From Acanthochlamys bracteata (taxonomy: Eukaryota; Streptophyta; Magnoliopsida; Pandanales; Velloziaceae): a DNA stretch of 64,000 nt. The stretch is taken from positions 9,022,501-9,086,500 of the forward strand of contig CM034131.1 of assembly GCA_019914995.1 (NCBI GenBank), given 5' to 3'. The translations under genes and the position numbers were made by a program. Below, one piece after another: positions 11,521 through 23,047 of this stretch. How positions within the stretch are numbered: the stretch's first letter is position 1; every line of letters begins with the position of its first letter. The notes beneath the pieces are model-generated. The model did no database searches and had not been told where the DNA came from. It saw only the letters and a list, made by a program, of their open reading frames with translations.

Positions 11521-13250
11521 CTATCTGGCTTCTTTTTAAATTATTTTTAAAAGAAAATAACTTGTAATCTTTTCTTTTAACGGAAGGTTAAAAGAAGCAC
11601 TGTGAGGCGTTCACGCGACCGGTCGCACGTGCGGCAGGTGGGTGCTTTAATTAACCATGCGGAAGATCAGTTGTTTATTTTCCTTAGTGTTTCAAATGTA
11701 CACAATTTTATTTTTTCTTCCGTTAAATTTTAAATTTCGAATAATTATTATATTTTAATTACATAAAAAATTTAAAACTTTATTTTTATATATATAATTT
11801 TAGTTCCAACTTTTTTATTTACATATTTTTTAATATAATTATATTTTTTAATTTTTAATATATTTTTAAAACTTATTGAAATATAAATACTAAATTTTAC
11901 TTTTATTTTATTTTTTAAATTTTATTTCTTATTTTTTACTTTTACAAAATTAAATTATAGATATTTAAAATACGCTCTTATAAAAAGCGATATGTAAAAC
12001 AAATTCAATACCCCACTTCTATTACTTGTTTTTTTTTAAAATAAAATTTTCAAATAATAACATAACTTCATTTGAGAATAATTTGATTAGATATAATAGC
12101 TGTATGTACAAGTCTACGCTGTCGTATCTATTTCATAACATAAAACTCATCAAATTCACTCCGCGAGGAGAATAATTCAAAGAGAAAATAATGGCGAATA
12201 ATAGTTTAAGTGGAGGAGTCTTATCAGATGACAATCAACCAACTTGAAGATTTTAGGTTCAAAGCAAGCAAATTAACTAGCTACCTACCATACTAAACTT
12301 TTTCGCATCAATCAATCTCCCACCAAAGTCTTCAACTTTCTATTTCTCTTTCTTTCTGTGAGGTTAAAAGTCCACAAATCCCATTGTTTGATTGAAACTA
12401 CTGTCACAGCTCGTCTTTGCTTTCCAGATAAGCCACAAATCTTTATAGAAAACAAATCAAATAATTATTCTTATCTCCTGCAAACTAGCGCAAGCTCTCA
12501 ACACACCCGTCTTTTTTTTTTTCATATTTTTTTGGTTTTTTATGAAATTTTCTTTAATTTTGTTGAATCTTTCTTCTTTTTTCTTTTTGTTCTTTCACTT
12601 GCGGACGGACGGTTGCAGTTCCTGACGCTGACTCTCCTTTTGCGTTTGCGGTTGATTGGATTGATAGATGATGAGGTAGATGATGACACCCACAAGTATG
12701 AACTTGTTCTATTTTTTTTTCCTGCCTGTATTCTACTGCTACTGCTGCGTTGTACTTCAGTGCCCATTCTTCTCTGACTCGCTCAGTTAAAATTTCTTCT
12801 CAAGCGAAAAAAAACACCGCTAACTATGAACCTGTCAATCGTTTTCGATAATATGTTGAATCTCGAAGAGGAGGCAAAATTAATGGTGATATAAAATGGT
12901 TTCAGAATGAAAAAAAGGTCATGAAATGAATGGCTTGTAAATGGAAGGACAAGGGTGGTGGGATCCATGGACAGTAGTTAAACTCATGATTTTGTCAGAT
13001 ACAGCAACATTGAGCATGTGTTTTTTATTGTAATTTATTTTTTATTAAACTTTATTTTTAATTTATTTTTAGCTATACGAAAAAATATAAAAAATTTATT
13101 TCAGCTTATTTCTTTAAAAATAAAAAATTTTAACTTGATTCTAAACACTATTTATAGTTATTTATTTTCGGTAACTCATTTCATGCTAAAACACACTCTA
13201 AAGATGCATATATATGAATAACTTATTTTTATTCAAAAATTACTTTTCTA
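11521..13250. other. AT-rich intergenic region with a pyrimidine-rich island
   Basis: 11.68-12.06 kb is almost pure A/T. About 12.3-12.8 kb is CT-rich with T runs. No ATG-initiated frame has coding character and no RNA gene is recognised. Confidence 0.5.
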
Positions 13251-15652
13251 GAAAATGAGTACTACTTAACTGCTCTCCTGTACCCCTGCTCAGTGACGCA
13301 ATGGCTGCATTCAGCGTATATACCTCAGTTCATGCCTTCTGTTAACACAATTATAAAGTTATAATATCAAGAAACTTTAGTATACCATCTGTAAGTAAGA
13401 TATGAACCAAATAAAAGTATAACCTCTCAGTCATGCAAGCAAAACAACAAAGATTATGGAAACTTTAAAGCTAGGAGATTGAATAAACAAGATCAGTGGA
13501 TTAAATATCATCTGCTTGAGTACTGCAAAAGTAACTTTAGCCATTGATGATTCATCATAAATGGATGAGAGATTCATTTGCAATACCTGCTAAAGATCTC
13601 TTAGTCTACAAAGAACTCTAAGTTAAACAACATCCTGTATCCTATCTAAGGTGTTCACTAATTTACTTATCCTCCTCTATGTCAATTTTGCCAATTTGCC
13701 TGTATAGAAGAACTGGAAAGCATATATAAAAAAATAACGCCAGAAGAAGAAACCTTCAGGAACAAGAGAGAACATCAAATGTTTTCAACATCATCAAAGT
13801 CATATGCAGATAATGGAATATAACTACCGAGGGCAAATGAAAAGTATAAAATATTGAAGCATCTCTTGGTAGAAGCTGATGGCATACCTTGGTAAAAATG
13901 GATTCACAAAAGTTGGCTGCACGATGGAAACACTGATCAGTGCTCAAAGTACTTCAAACCAAATGGAAAGCAAGATCACTTGTTGAAAGGAGGCATGCAT
14001 TCAATCATTTGTCCAGTTTAGGAAGCCAGCAGCATTCTCTAAATGCTTCTGCATGTCCAAAAGCAGCATGAATATGGTTGCACAGAGACTTGTTGACCTC
14101 ATTTAACTCCAATCCATTGGCAAAAGGAATAGAGGTTTTAAGACTAGAAACCTTCCATAAGCATCCTCTTTCAAAGAAGATAAACTCAGACCAATAACGT
14201 TCCAACCATCTCCTGCATGTTTTTCACTAAGGAAATAGTATTAGATCTTGCAGCCTCAATAACACTACTGCTTGTCGCAAAACCTGTAAAGTGATATGAC
14301 AACTTGGTTAGTTAGAAACTAAAATAATGAGGCAGTTTAATGGAACAAAAGAACCTTGTGGTCCTCACACAATATAATGAGTGTTCGCCCACTAGCATCG
14401 CTGTTATAGGTGCTTTGCTAAGGAAAGAAATGTAAACACACTACCTGATCTTAAACAACAAATGCATGGATGTGTGGGAGCGTAAAAGATGTGCATCAAT
14501 TAAAAGTTCTCTTGCAGCACTCTCTGAAAGAATCAATGCTGAATGTCTATGTGAATAAGGAGTTGGCAGCATGATTAGCAAAAAGATAATTTTAGTGACA
14601 AATGCTTAACAATCTCTGGAAATAGGTCTCGTGCTGGCGCTGGCCTTCTTCTAACGTAGTAATGGCGTCTCATGGAATTCACACCTAAGTTACAGCAGCA
14701 TGTTGATCAGCTTGTTTTCCTTTTGCACTTTCCAGGCATATCCCAGGAAAGATCGATCGATTACAAAGGGTTATAATAACAAAAGTCGCAATTAAGGATG
14801 GTATATTACAGCAAACGCACTCTGCTAGTGTAGTTTCATAGCAACAGAACAAAAATGACAGAAAATCTGTGGAAATAGTCGGATGAAAATAGCGAATGTT
14901 ACATGGAGGGGCTTATACAATTTTCCTTGTGTCTAATCATATTCCTAAGCTTAATCAAAAAAAAATTTTCAGCTATCTACGTTTAAATCAATTAACTCTT
15001 CTAAGGGAATTGTTAGCATGCAAGCGGGGAATAAGAACACCTACAATTACATAGAGTGTACTTCATAGCTCATGCAAGACAGACAGGGTTAAGGTTACAT
15101 GATAGGATATCCCTTTGGTTTAGGCTCTAAGAACAAAACCATATAGAAGAAGGGAATTAACAGCGACAAGCAAAATGTTTGTGGTGCTTCAACCTTATGC
15201 AGGAACCAAACTTCCCTCTCCAATAAAAGTGAAATTGAATCAGAAGCCTCAGGTTTCCAAAGACAATATTCTGTTATAGGGTTACTACAATTCCAACTTT
15301 TCATTTAAATAAATAATTTCCTTCAGTCTTCAGATAGGAATACCTTACTGATGCACACATACATACTTGTATCAAAGAGTTTCCAACAGAAACAGATAAG
15401 TCGTTCATGTTTGACTGGAAGGTGATACGAAGTCCTCCTTTATACAAGCATAATACACCTAGGAAGAGGACTAAGTTGTAGAATGAACTAGATTTTCGCT
15501 GTCCTGAAGAATATCCTTCTATGTTATAGGGAAGAGTTGTTACCAAAACATACACCAAGAGAAAGAAGCATAGCAAACAGACTGCCGTAACATATCAATA
15601 TAAAAAAAGCATGTAAAAATTGCAGAGACGAAGCATAAAAAGGTTTGTCTTA
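13251..15652. other. Unassigned region downstream of small membrane-protein gene
   Basis: Many short open frames on both strands, none longer than 91 residues and none matching a known family. Composition is moderate, like transcribed intron or UTR. It could hold 3' UTR or further exons of the gene ending at 15653, but I could not link any. Confidence 0.35.
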
Positions 15653-16378
15653 TCAGATCAAAATCAAACCTCTATAAGGAATTTGGATGAGACCATTTAC
15701 GGGAAGCCTGAGACCAACTTCTGCCAAACTGAAGCCAACACTAAAGCCTACACAGCAGCCAGGCACCAACATACTGATGACTTCAGGGCCAAATCCAGGA
15801 TTCCATCTCTCCTGCCTCTTGAATAGTACTGTGATCATAATGATATAACATCTGTCTGTAATTTAAACATTACAGAATTTTCCCAGAAAACAAAAGAAAG
15901 AAAAATTTGGTTTTTAAGTAAAAGAATGTGAAACCTGAAGAATTGTCTTGTTTTATTTAGAAGATAAAGAGGGATTTAAAAAAAAAAGAAGCAGATGGAT
16001 CAATGCTGAAAAATTCCAACGAGTGGAGCCTTGTTCTGCATATAGTTCCAGCTCTAAAAATCGAAGCTTTTAATCAGAGAAAAGCCGTCTTCGTTCGTAA
16101 TGAATTAAATCGCAAAATATAAAAAACTGTGGACATTCCTCCAAACTTTCATGCAGATAAAACTCCCAATTTCGAAGAAAAACTTCTCATTTGCTAATAA
16201 AAAGTTCTGCACATTAGGAAAAGATGGAAGAACGAATATAAAAAACAAATACCAGAACTTCATTATCATCAATTGCTGAGAAATAATTGAGTTCCTTGAA
16301 ACAAATTTAAACATCCATTACAGAATCGCTCAGCCCTCTCAAACCAACACGAAGATACTCACTGAAAAGCGTCGGCAT
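15653..16378 (-). CDS. Small predicted membrane protein, unknown function, 63 residues
   Basis: A two-exon model on the minus strand: 16363-16378 (ATGCCGACGCTTTTCA, donor GTGAGT) and 15653-15828 (acceptor ACAG). The phases match and encode MPTLFILFKRQERWNPGFGP, then EVISMLVPGCCVGFSVGFSL and AEVGLRLPVNG, ending at a stop after PYRGLILI. The middle holds one hydrophobic, Gly/Cys-rich span of about 20 residues that could cross a membrane. An alternative donor (CCC|GTAAATGG at 15701) would replace the last residues with another exon I could not find. The gene is divergent from VPS2.2, with 387 bp between start codons. I do not recognise the family; support comes from the clean splice and phase agreement. 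Confidence 0.5.
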
Positions 16379-16765
16379 TGTATATATCAATGAATCCCAG
16401 CCCAAGTTTCTATTTCTTATATGGGCCTGAGAACCCGTTAACATTTCTGCGGACCCAACTCTACATATGACAATGACGCCGTTTGATAACGGCGCCGATG
16501 AGGGGTATTTTGGTACAAAACAATAGGGGTAAAGTGGGAATAATAATCAACGGCTACTTAATATAACTAATAATTTACTGGCTCTTGTGCCACTCTTCTC
16601 GTGAAACGACGAAGAGAGAGAGAGAGTGAGCTTTGACAGACCAACAGTTTGAGATTCCAGCAGCAACTACAAAAACCCTAATCCCCAAAATTCCCGAATT
16701 CGCAGTTGATTAACTAATTCGTATTAATTGTTGATCCAACATTCTTCAGATCTGAGGTAGCAGCC
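16379..16765. promoter_or_regulatory. Compact divergent promoter between small membrane-protein gene and VPS2.2
   Basis: The two start codons are 387 bp apart on opposite strands. The interval holds GCCGTTTGATAACGGC (an inverted GCCGTT/AACGGC pair near 16479-16494), a GA-repeat at about 16612-16627 and a telo-box (AAACCCTAA, 16673-16681) in the VPS2.2 leader. No clear TATA box is seen for VPS2.2, as is usual for housekeeping genes. Confidence 0.5.
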
Positions 16766-19714
16766 ATGAATTTCTTCAAGAAGAAGACCACTGCTAAAGG
16801 TGATTACTTTTTTGCACTGTAATTTTGTCCCTTTTTGTTCGCGCATTTTAATCGTCTACTCGAAAATTTTCATCTTTCGTGAAAATTTAATTTTCTTATG
16901 GGGATTTGTTTGGGTTTTGATTGGATTTAGAACAACTTGGTGCTGGTAAGTTTGGCGTTCATGTTGTTAGTTTTAATAATTAACTACGAATTTCTGAAAC
17001 TTTTTTGCAGAGGCTCTTAGGACAAGCAAAAGAGAAATGGCGGTTGCTACAAGAGGTAGCAATTAAGCATTATTTTTCTTTTTTGTTTAGTTCAATTGCA
17101 TTCAGATTTTGGTTATACGTTAAATTTGATATAGTTCTTTGGTGTTTATGGGTGCCGCTCTGATGTTTGAGATTGATGGTTTTGATCTATTCGGACACTG
17201 TTAGTTCTTCACTAAGAAAAAGATAGATTTTTTTCCTTCTTTTCCTGAAGAACGTGTTCTTATATTTTGGATTAACTGTACAGGGATTGAGAGAGAGATT
17301 GCAGCATTGCAGATGGAGGTATCTCGTTTCTGATCTGGGATATAATTTATTTAATTTTTTGTTTGGCCTTGGTGAATTAACCTAATGATGTCTGGCAGGA
17401 AAAAAAACTGGTGCTTGAGATCAAGCAGACAGCAAAAACAGGCAATGAGGTAAGTTAGTCTCAGTGTAGTTACTTTTTCTATATCATGCTTTCACAAGCT
17501 GATAGTTATTATTGAGTAATTGCTTGTATATCCTTTTGTCCCAGGCTGCTACAAGAATTTTGGCTCGTCAACTTGTTCGTCTGAGACAGCAAATTACCAA
17601 CCTGCAGGGAACTCGTGCACAGATAAGAGGAGTAGCAACTCATACCCAGGTTTGGGTTCGATGGCAGAACGCTGACTGATTAGTTCTCTGTAGCAAGATC
17701 TCCACCTAATCATTGTGTTGCCTTTGATTAGGCAATGTATGCTGGTACTTCAATTTCTACTGGAATGAAAGGTGCAAGTAAAGCAATGGCAACCATGAAC
17801 AAGGTATTTAGTTAGAGCAATCTGAGTAAAGATAGTCACTTTCATAATTGGAAAATAAATTACTGCCTAGGTTTTAGTAATATTAAGCTTGGGCTTGGAT
17901 TTTGTTTTCCAATTGAATATATGAATTCAGGAAATGCAACCGGCCAAGCAAGCAAAGATTGTGAAAGAGTTCCAGAAGCAATCAGCTCAAATGGATATGA
18001 CGGTATTTATTGTTTTATGATTTGTCATCCTTGTATGCACAACATTTTTTTATCTTGTTAGTAGGTCAGTATCTTTTCTTTCTGTAAATCATAGACATTC
18101 TGTCAGCAATTGGTTTTAAAGCTATTCCATGTCCTTAGTTGCTTTAGCTCATACATGAATGTTGACTATGGAATTATGCAATTCCTTATAGAAATAACTT
18201 TGCGGTGGTTATCAAGAAAATTTTGGTACTATAGTGCAGTATGTAAATATCAAGCATTTTAATAGATGTCCTTCTGCATTGATGCACTTTCCTTAAGGAT
18301 TTTGTATCGCCTTTATAATGCTCACATTTTTTTCCTCACTGCCATTGGAGAATTAAAGCTTGTATGAAAAGTGTATATATCCAAATGAATACCCATGCCC
18401 CCCATAGTGAAAGAGGAATCAGATCATTGACAACTCAAAACTAATTTGATACAAATTTACACTATCTTACATTTCTATTGGTGGACTATTTTGAACATTA
18501 TCTTACATTTCTATTGGTGGACTATGTTGAATAATTATAAAAAACAATTGAGTTAGTTATAGTTCTTACAGTTCAGACTGTGGTATATAGCATACATAAG
18601 AACGTTGATATAGATAAGATGATTGACATCTCAAGACTAATTGGATACGAATTTACATTATCTTATCTTTCTATTGGCTTAGTCATTTTGAATCAATTAT
18701 AAAACCAATTGAATTAGTTAGAGTTCTTGCAGTTCAGACTGTGGTATATTGCAGACATGACAATGCTGATATATGTATGTGAGATTGAGTTGAAAGTGAA
18801 GAGAAGCCTAGGTACAGCCCAACATGAGATGCTAGAACTGCTAACTAGTTAAGGGGAAAGGTGATTAGCTTCAGTAAGCATGCTGTAAATATGGATTTAG
18901 AAAGGACTTGTGCATAGTGCTTCTATAATAGACAATGTTTCTTGCAGATTAAGATTACAACTCTTTGTATTGAGCCACTCAGTATCTTCAAATCAAGCAC
19001 ATTCTCTTTTCGTACATTAAGTTAGAACCCAAGAATACCACTTTATTCCCTTTCTTTTTTATAGCAACTTAAGTAACAGCAATTGTCACTTTTTTTCCTG
19101 AATGTGGCTGGTTCCTGTATATACCTGTGCATGCAGAAGCGAATTTACTTTATTTTCCTCCATGCAGATGGAGATGATGTCTGAGGCTATTGACGAAACT
19201 CTGGATAAAGATGAAGCAGAAGAGGAAACAGAAGAACTCACTAACCAGGTGAAATTTATTTACTTGTTTCATCCTGATTATAGCTCCTTAAAGTGATGTT
19301 GTTTAAGATTGATCACTTTTTTTTGTGCAGGTTCTCGATGAAATTGGTGTTGGAATTGCATCTCAGGTAATCTTCATCAGATACTGCTACTGTGTTTTCC
19401 TGCTTCATGAACATGAATAACTAGGGTACTGAGCCTTCTTTGGTGTTTCTCACTACTGCAGTTGTCTTCAGCACCTAAAGGTCGCATTGGAGTTGCTAAG
19501 AAAGTTGACAATATCCCGAGGTTAGAAATGTTTTTCAAATTACTTCTGTATATTTGGCAGTGATGTAAACTATCACGGGTTTACCTAGTTCGATGTATGT
19601 TATATACTAACTCATTTGATATATGTTTTCAAATATCTATGCAGCACTGTGGCGTCTGAAACGCCAGATGTTGACGATTTAGAGAAGAGATTGGCATCCC
19701 TAAGGCGCATATAA
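16766..19714 (+). CDS. VPS2.2: ESCRT-III subunit VPS2 homolog 2 (CHMP2-like)
   Basis: Snf7-family protein of 219 residues that polymerises on endosomal membranes in multivesicular-body sorting. It has eleven exons: 16766-16799, 17011-17055, 17284-17318, 17399-17449, 17545-17649, 17732-17803, 17931-18002, 19168-19248, 19331-19366, 19462-19520 and 19645-19714, all GT-AG and summing to 660 nt. The basic N terminus MNFFKKKTTAKEALRTSKRE, the helical core (NEAATRILARQLVRLRQQIT) and the acidic segment DETLDKDEAEEETEELTNQV are typical. The C terminus DDLEKRLASLRRI is the MIM1-type motif that binds the VPS4 MIT domain. It resembles Arabidopsis VPS2.2 more than VPS2.3 (MNFFKKKTT start, RLASLRRI end). 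The longest intron (18003-19167) contains a tandem duplication. Confidence 0.95.
18421..18776. repeat. Diverged 196-bp tandem duplication in VPS2.2 intron 7
   Basis: 18421-18616 and 18617-18776 align (AGATCATTGACAACTCAAAA versus AGATGATTGACATCTCAAGA; shared CAGTTCAGACTGTGGTATAT). The first unit also contains an internal repeat of about 30 bp (ATCTTACATTTCTATTGGTG twice). It is noncoding. Confidence 0.8.
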
Positions 19715-20537
19715 TTGTTCAGACTATACTATATGTTCTTATATTTAGTTGGTGGCACCTGTGAATTCATGCTTGCAATGCTTGAATATATGTAATTTTA
19801 GGTTGTTTTCTATAGAACAGTGGCTATGCCCATTCTCCAATTCATACCTTATTGTAAGTACGTCAACGTTCACAGAACATGAATGTATAGGTTATTCTGT
19901 ATGCAACCACTGGTATTTGCATTTTCTGGTCTTCATTCATTGCGTACCTTAAGCAACTTCTTACTAATTTGGGTAGAGCCTATTTGTGTTGAATGTTAAG
20001 ATTCGCTCGTCGTGGAAGTGACAGTTCCAGGAAAATGAGTACACTTTCAGATTCGTAATTTGATGATTTGATCTGAAGCTCAGAGCTCGTCTTGGGTATT
20101 TTAGTGCGGTGTTTTAATTATATAAAAATAAGTATTTTGAAAGTTATTTTGTAAAATTAAAAATTGATAGATTTAGAGTTTGGAGTGATAATTAAATACG
20201 GTAAAATAAAATTTGAAATAAAATTTTAATGAAATAAAGTTAAGCGTGAAATTAAAAATAAAATTAAAAATGATAACCGAAACATGTATAGTAAAATTGC
20301 TAAATTCAAAATCTTAAAGAAGTGAATTCGGTGGTAATTAAATCATGCACTACCTTGATGTTTCCCTGTGGAGCAACTTCTAGTGAAGTTTGCAGTTTGT
20401 CACTATATTACACCTATGAAACCACCTTTTCCCCATTTTATTTTCTTTTGCCTGCGTACCTACTTGTCATCTTTTGCTCTTCGCCATCTCTATAGAAATA
20501 TGAATTTTTCATGACTAAGTTCTAAACCCTCTGGCAG
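19715..20537. other. VPS2.2 3' UTR and AT-rich spacer
   Basis: About 350 bp of likely 3' UTR, then an AT-rich segment (20100-20330) with MITE-like composition but no clear inverted ends. No gene recognised. Confidence 0.5.
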
Positions 20538-20895
20538 ATGTGTAACATGGCAGCACCTTTACCTACTCATACACCTATCTTGCAACCATCTGTTCCACCA
20601 TCAACCTCAGCTGTATGTATTGTCTCAAATCTCTGAAATTCTCTGTAGTAGTTGATTAATAATATTTTCTGAAGTTGTCTTTCTTATTGTATTTGTTGTA
20701 GCCAAGTCGGACTACTAGTCAGACTGTTGTGATTGAGAACCCGAAGTCAGTGGATGCTAGTGGGAAACTGGTAATTCTCATACTAACTATTTGAAACTGC
20801 TGCTTTTAGCAATGGAGCTTGTTGAAGTCAGTTGCAATTTCATGATAATACAGGTGAGCAATGTTGTTATAGGAGTCACCACAGCCAAGAAATGA
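20538..20895 (+). CDS. Small plant protein of unknown function, 61 residues
   Basis: Three short exons with clean GT-AG borders and all in phase 0: 20538-20612, 20702-20770 and 20854-20895 (186 nt in total). The protein has a Pro/Ser/Thr-rich N-terminal half (MAAPLPTHTPILQPSVPPST) and a C-terminal half TVVIENPKSVDASGKL then VSNVVIGVTTAKK. Two in-frame ATGs exist (20538 and 20547); the second gives 58 residues. A possible acceptor (CTCTGGCAG) directly before 20538 hints at a spliced leader. I do not recognise the family. Exon phases and amino-acid composition support a real gene. It lies downstream of VPS2.2 on the same strand. Confidence 0.6.
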
Positions 20896-21533
20896 GACTC
20901 CTGTCTTTAAATGTTTGTGCAGGCTATACATCTAATTGTGGATGTGAAGTTGGCATCATTGTTCCTAAATTCCGTATAGTGTAGTTCAAGTTTGTATGTG
21001 TTTTCATGCGTCTATTGACGAATTTTGCATTCTCGGTTACATAATGTAAGGGTAACTGAAGTCACTATTGTCTGATTGTAAATGACTGTATATGTTTTGA
21101 CATATTATTACCTTTTTAAAATTGTCAAATTTTATGTAACATGCATATTGCGATTGGTTATCTAAAAAAATAATACCATCAGTGACTTCGCTGCTCAGTT
21201 GGGCTAAAAGTGTGTTTCAATTATACGAAATTTATTTTTTTTCACAAGATTTTGAGTTCAAATTCGCTTTCCTTATTTCAGTTTATTTTAAATTCACCTT
21301 CAATTCATTTCTTATTGAATTCAGTTTCATCAAATAAGGTTTCATGAAATTTACTTTCTACTAATTAAACCATACCTTAAGCAATTTCGTGCAGGAATTT
21401 TGTGAATGCGCTATGCATGTTATGCTAGCCAATGAATTGTTAATGCTAGAGCTAAGAATAGATAGAGAAATAATTGTAATTCAATTAAAAAAACACAAAA
21501 AGAGCTCAGTAGTGTGCTGTATTCTACATGTAA
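20896..21533. other. 3' region and AT-rich spacer
   Basis: Contains the 3' UTR of the small gene and then AT-rich DNA. No gene recognised. Confidence 0.5.
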
Positions 21534-21856
21534 GAATGTTGTGAGAGTATTATTCTACTAAAACTTTCATGCGGACATTTTAAATTTTGCTTAGTCTTGG
21601 GTGTTGTTTTATCAAGAGAACACTGTAACAGGACCCTGGTGCTTCTAAGCCATTACGCAAAGCAAGTCCAAGAATATAATATTTGAAAAAGGAATAATAC
21701 AATAATTGCATATGAAGAAACAAGTAAGATTCTCCCAAAAAAAAGATAATAAAGAGCTCGGAAGTGCAGTTTTCATCCCAGTTAGTCAGGAACCGGTGAT
21801 GGACCCAACCGATCACCTATTATGCACTAAATTCGTCACAGCTCTTTTTAAATTAA
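21534..21856 (-). repeat. 3' flank of tRNA-Met, duplicated at 49.7-50.0 kb
   Basis: The reverse complement of this segment aligns with 49709-50028. Shared blocks are AATTTAGTGCATA, CTTGATAAAACAAC, GTTTTAGTAGAATAAT and the final CACAACATTC/CACAAAATTC. Together with the tRNA it forms a duplicated unit of about 410 bp in inverted orientation. Confidence 0.8.
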
Positions 21857-21945
21857 TGGGGTGAGAGAGAGGCTCGAACTCTCGACCTCAGGATAACCCA
21901 TCAAAGCTATGAGACCTACGCGCTAGACAACTGCGCCACCACCCC
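21857..21945 (-). tRNA. Elongator tRNA-Met (CAT) with intron
   Basis: The minus strand reads GGGGTGGTGGCGCAGTTGTC, AGCGCGTAGGTCTCATAGC, a short intron of about 13-15 nt, then TGAGGTCGAGAGTTCGAGCC and TCTCTCACCCC plus an A discriminator. The acceptor stem (GGGGTGG with TCACCCC) pairs, and the A box (TGGCGCAGTTG) and B box (GTTCGAGCC) are intact. CAT is followed by the intron in the position typical of plant elongator tRNA-Met. Confidence 0.93.
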
Positions 21946-22771
21946 GTCATGCTTAAAATTAATCTCTTTGATTTAAGTGATACAGTCAAGGTTCTGAAAA
22001 AGATACTTGTAACCTTTCTAATCTTGTCTATTCCAGTATCATAAAATCTTTCTGACCCTTGTCTTCTTCCACGTATCATAAAATCTTAGTAGCCACTGGC
22101 TTAAGTACTACATCTACTGCATCTGCAATCACTCAAATGCCATGCCGTGACCTGTGGAAGGAGCGTGCAAGGAGGCTACCTCCACGAGGAGCAACGAGCA
22201 AGCCAGAAGCCCTACATGAGACCATAGGTGACATATGCCACGTAAGGATGTTTGCAGAAACAAGAGGCTCTAGGGCAGTGTAGAACAACTTCTCCTTAGC
22301 TGCTTTTGACACTGAAGAAAAAGACCCATATAAAGAGTATATTTCAAATGACCAAAATTTAATCTCTTCCGTTAGGATTAGAGTTCTAAATAATTTACAT
22401 ACTTTGAATGTAAATTGAACTTAGAACTACGATTCAAAATTACTATATTTCATTTCAACTCACTTTAACAAAACTTCACTTTTAATCTATTTCAAAAAAA
22501 TAATTAAAATATAAAAACTGAACTCATATTTTATTTCACTCACTTAATATATGAATGAATCCAAATTCGTCTCAAGGACTTGACAAAGATCAGGACACAA
22601 TGGACTAACCCATTTTTTAATAAATTTCATTTGTCACTTTTCACTTTCGTAAAACTCAGTTACATGTATTTGAAATAAGCGCATAGTTAGGTGACGACAT
22701 CGATTTCTCGAACCGGTGACGACATAAGTCACTCTCACAGTACTCTCAGGTTTGATATTCCATCTCATTAC
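21946..22771. other. Spacer, no gene recognised
   Basis: Moderately AT-rich, with a 74-codon plus-strand frame (22059-22283) that resembles no known protein. The end of the interval is promoter for the small ORF at 22877. Confidence 0.45.
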
Positions 22772-22779
22772 TATATATA
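22772..22779 (+). promoter_or_regulatory. TATA box of the Asp-tailed small gene
   Basis: TATATATA sits 105 bp upstream of the ATG at 22877, with a plausible start site about 30 bp downstream in a CA-containing leader. Confidence 0.55.
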
Positions 22780-22876
22780 CCAACCAACAGTAGTGCAGCT
22801 TCACTCCTCATAGACCACTAGCTAGAATTCTGCAGGTTTTAGTTTGTGTAGCTAGTTTCTAGCAGTAGTAGTTACC

Positions 22877-23047
22877 ATGGTGGCCTTGTGTTCCGTTGAT
22901 GATTGTAAAAGAACTATGATCTCTGACTTAGCCTCAACTGCTATTGAGGCTAAGATTTTTGTCAGTGATCAAGCACTAGTACTGAAGAGGAGCAATGGTG
23001 ACGGCGACGACGATGATGACGATGATGATGTGGCTCCTGCTGCATAG
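22877..23047 (+). CDS. Small Asp-tailed protein, unknown, 56 residues
   Basis: One exon, ATG in good context (ACCATGG). The protein starts MVALCSVDDCKRTMISDLAS, continues AIEAKIFVSDQALVLKRSNG, and ends with a run of eight Asp and VAPAA. A TATA box 105 bp upstream and an unbroken leader make this a plausible short mRNA. No signal peptide or membrane span is visible. The Asp run is built of mixed GAC/GAT codons, so it is not a pure triplet repeat. Family unknown. Confidence 0.5.
   Translation: MVALCSVDDCKRTMISDLASTAIEAKIFVSDQALVLKRSNGDGDDDDDDDDVAPAA

Noticed and set aside
12358..12777. 139-codon open frame on the plus strand
   Set aside because: It lacks an ATG at its start (begins at GTG), is dominated by Phe/Leu from a CT-rich low-complexity region, and matches no family.
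15095..15576. Minus-strand frames of 69 and 91 codons as exons of the small membrane-protein gene
   Set aside because: No splice pair with compatible phase could be found and the sequences look like translated noncoding DNA.
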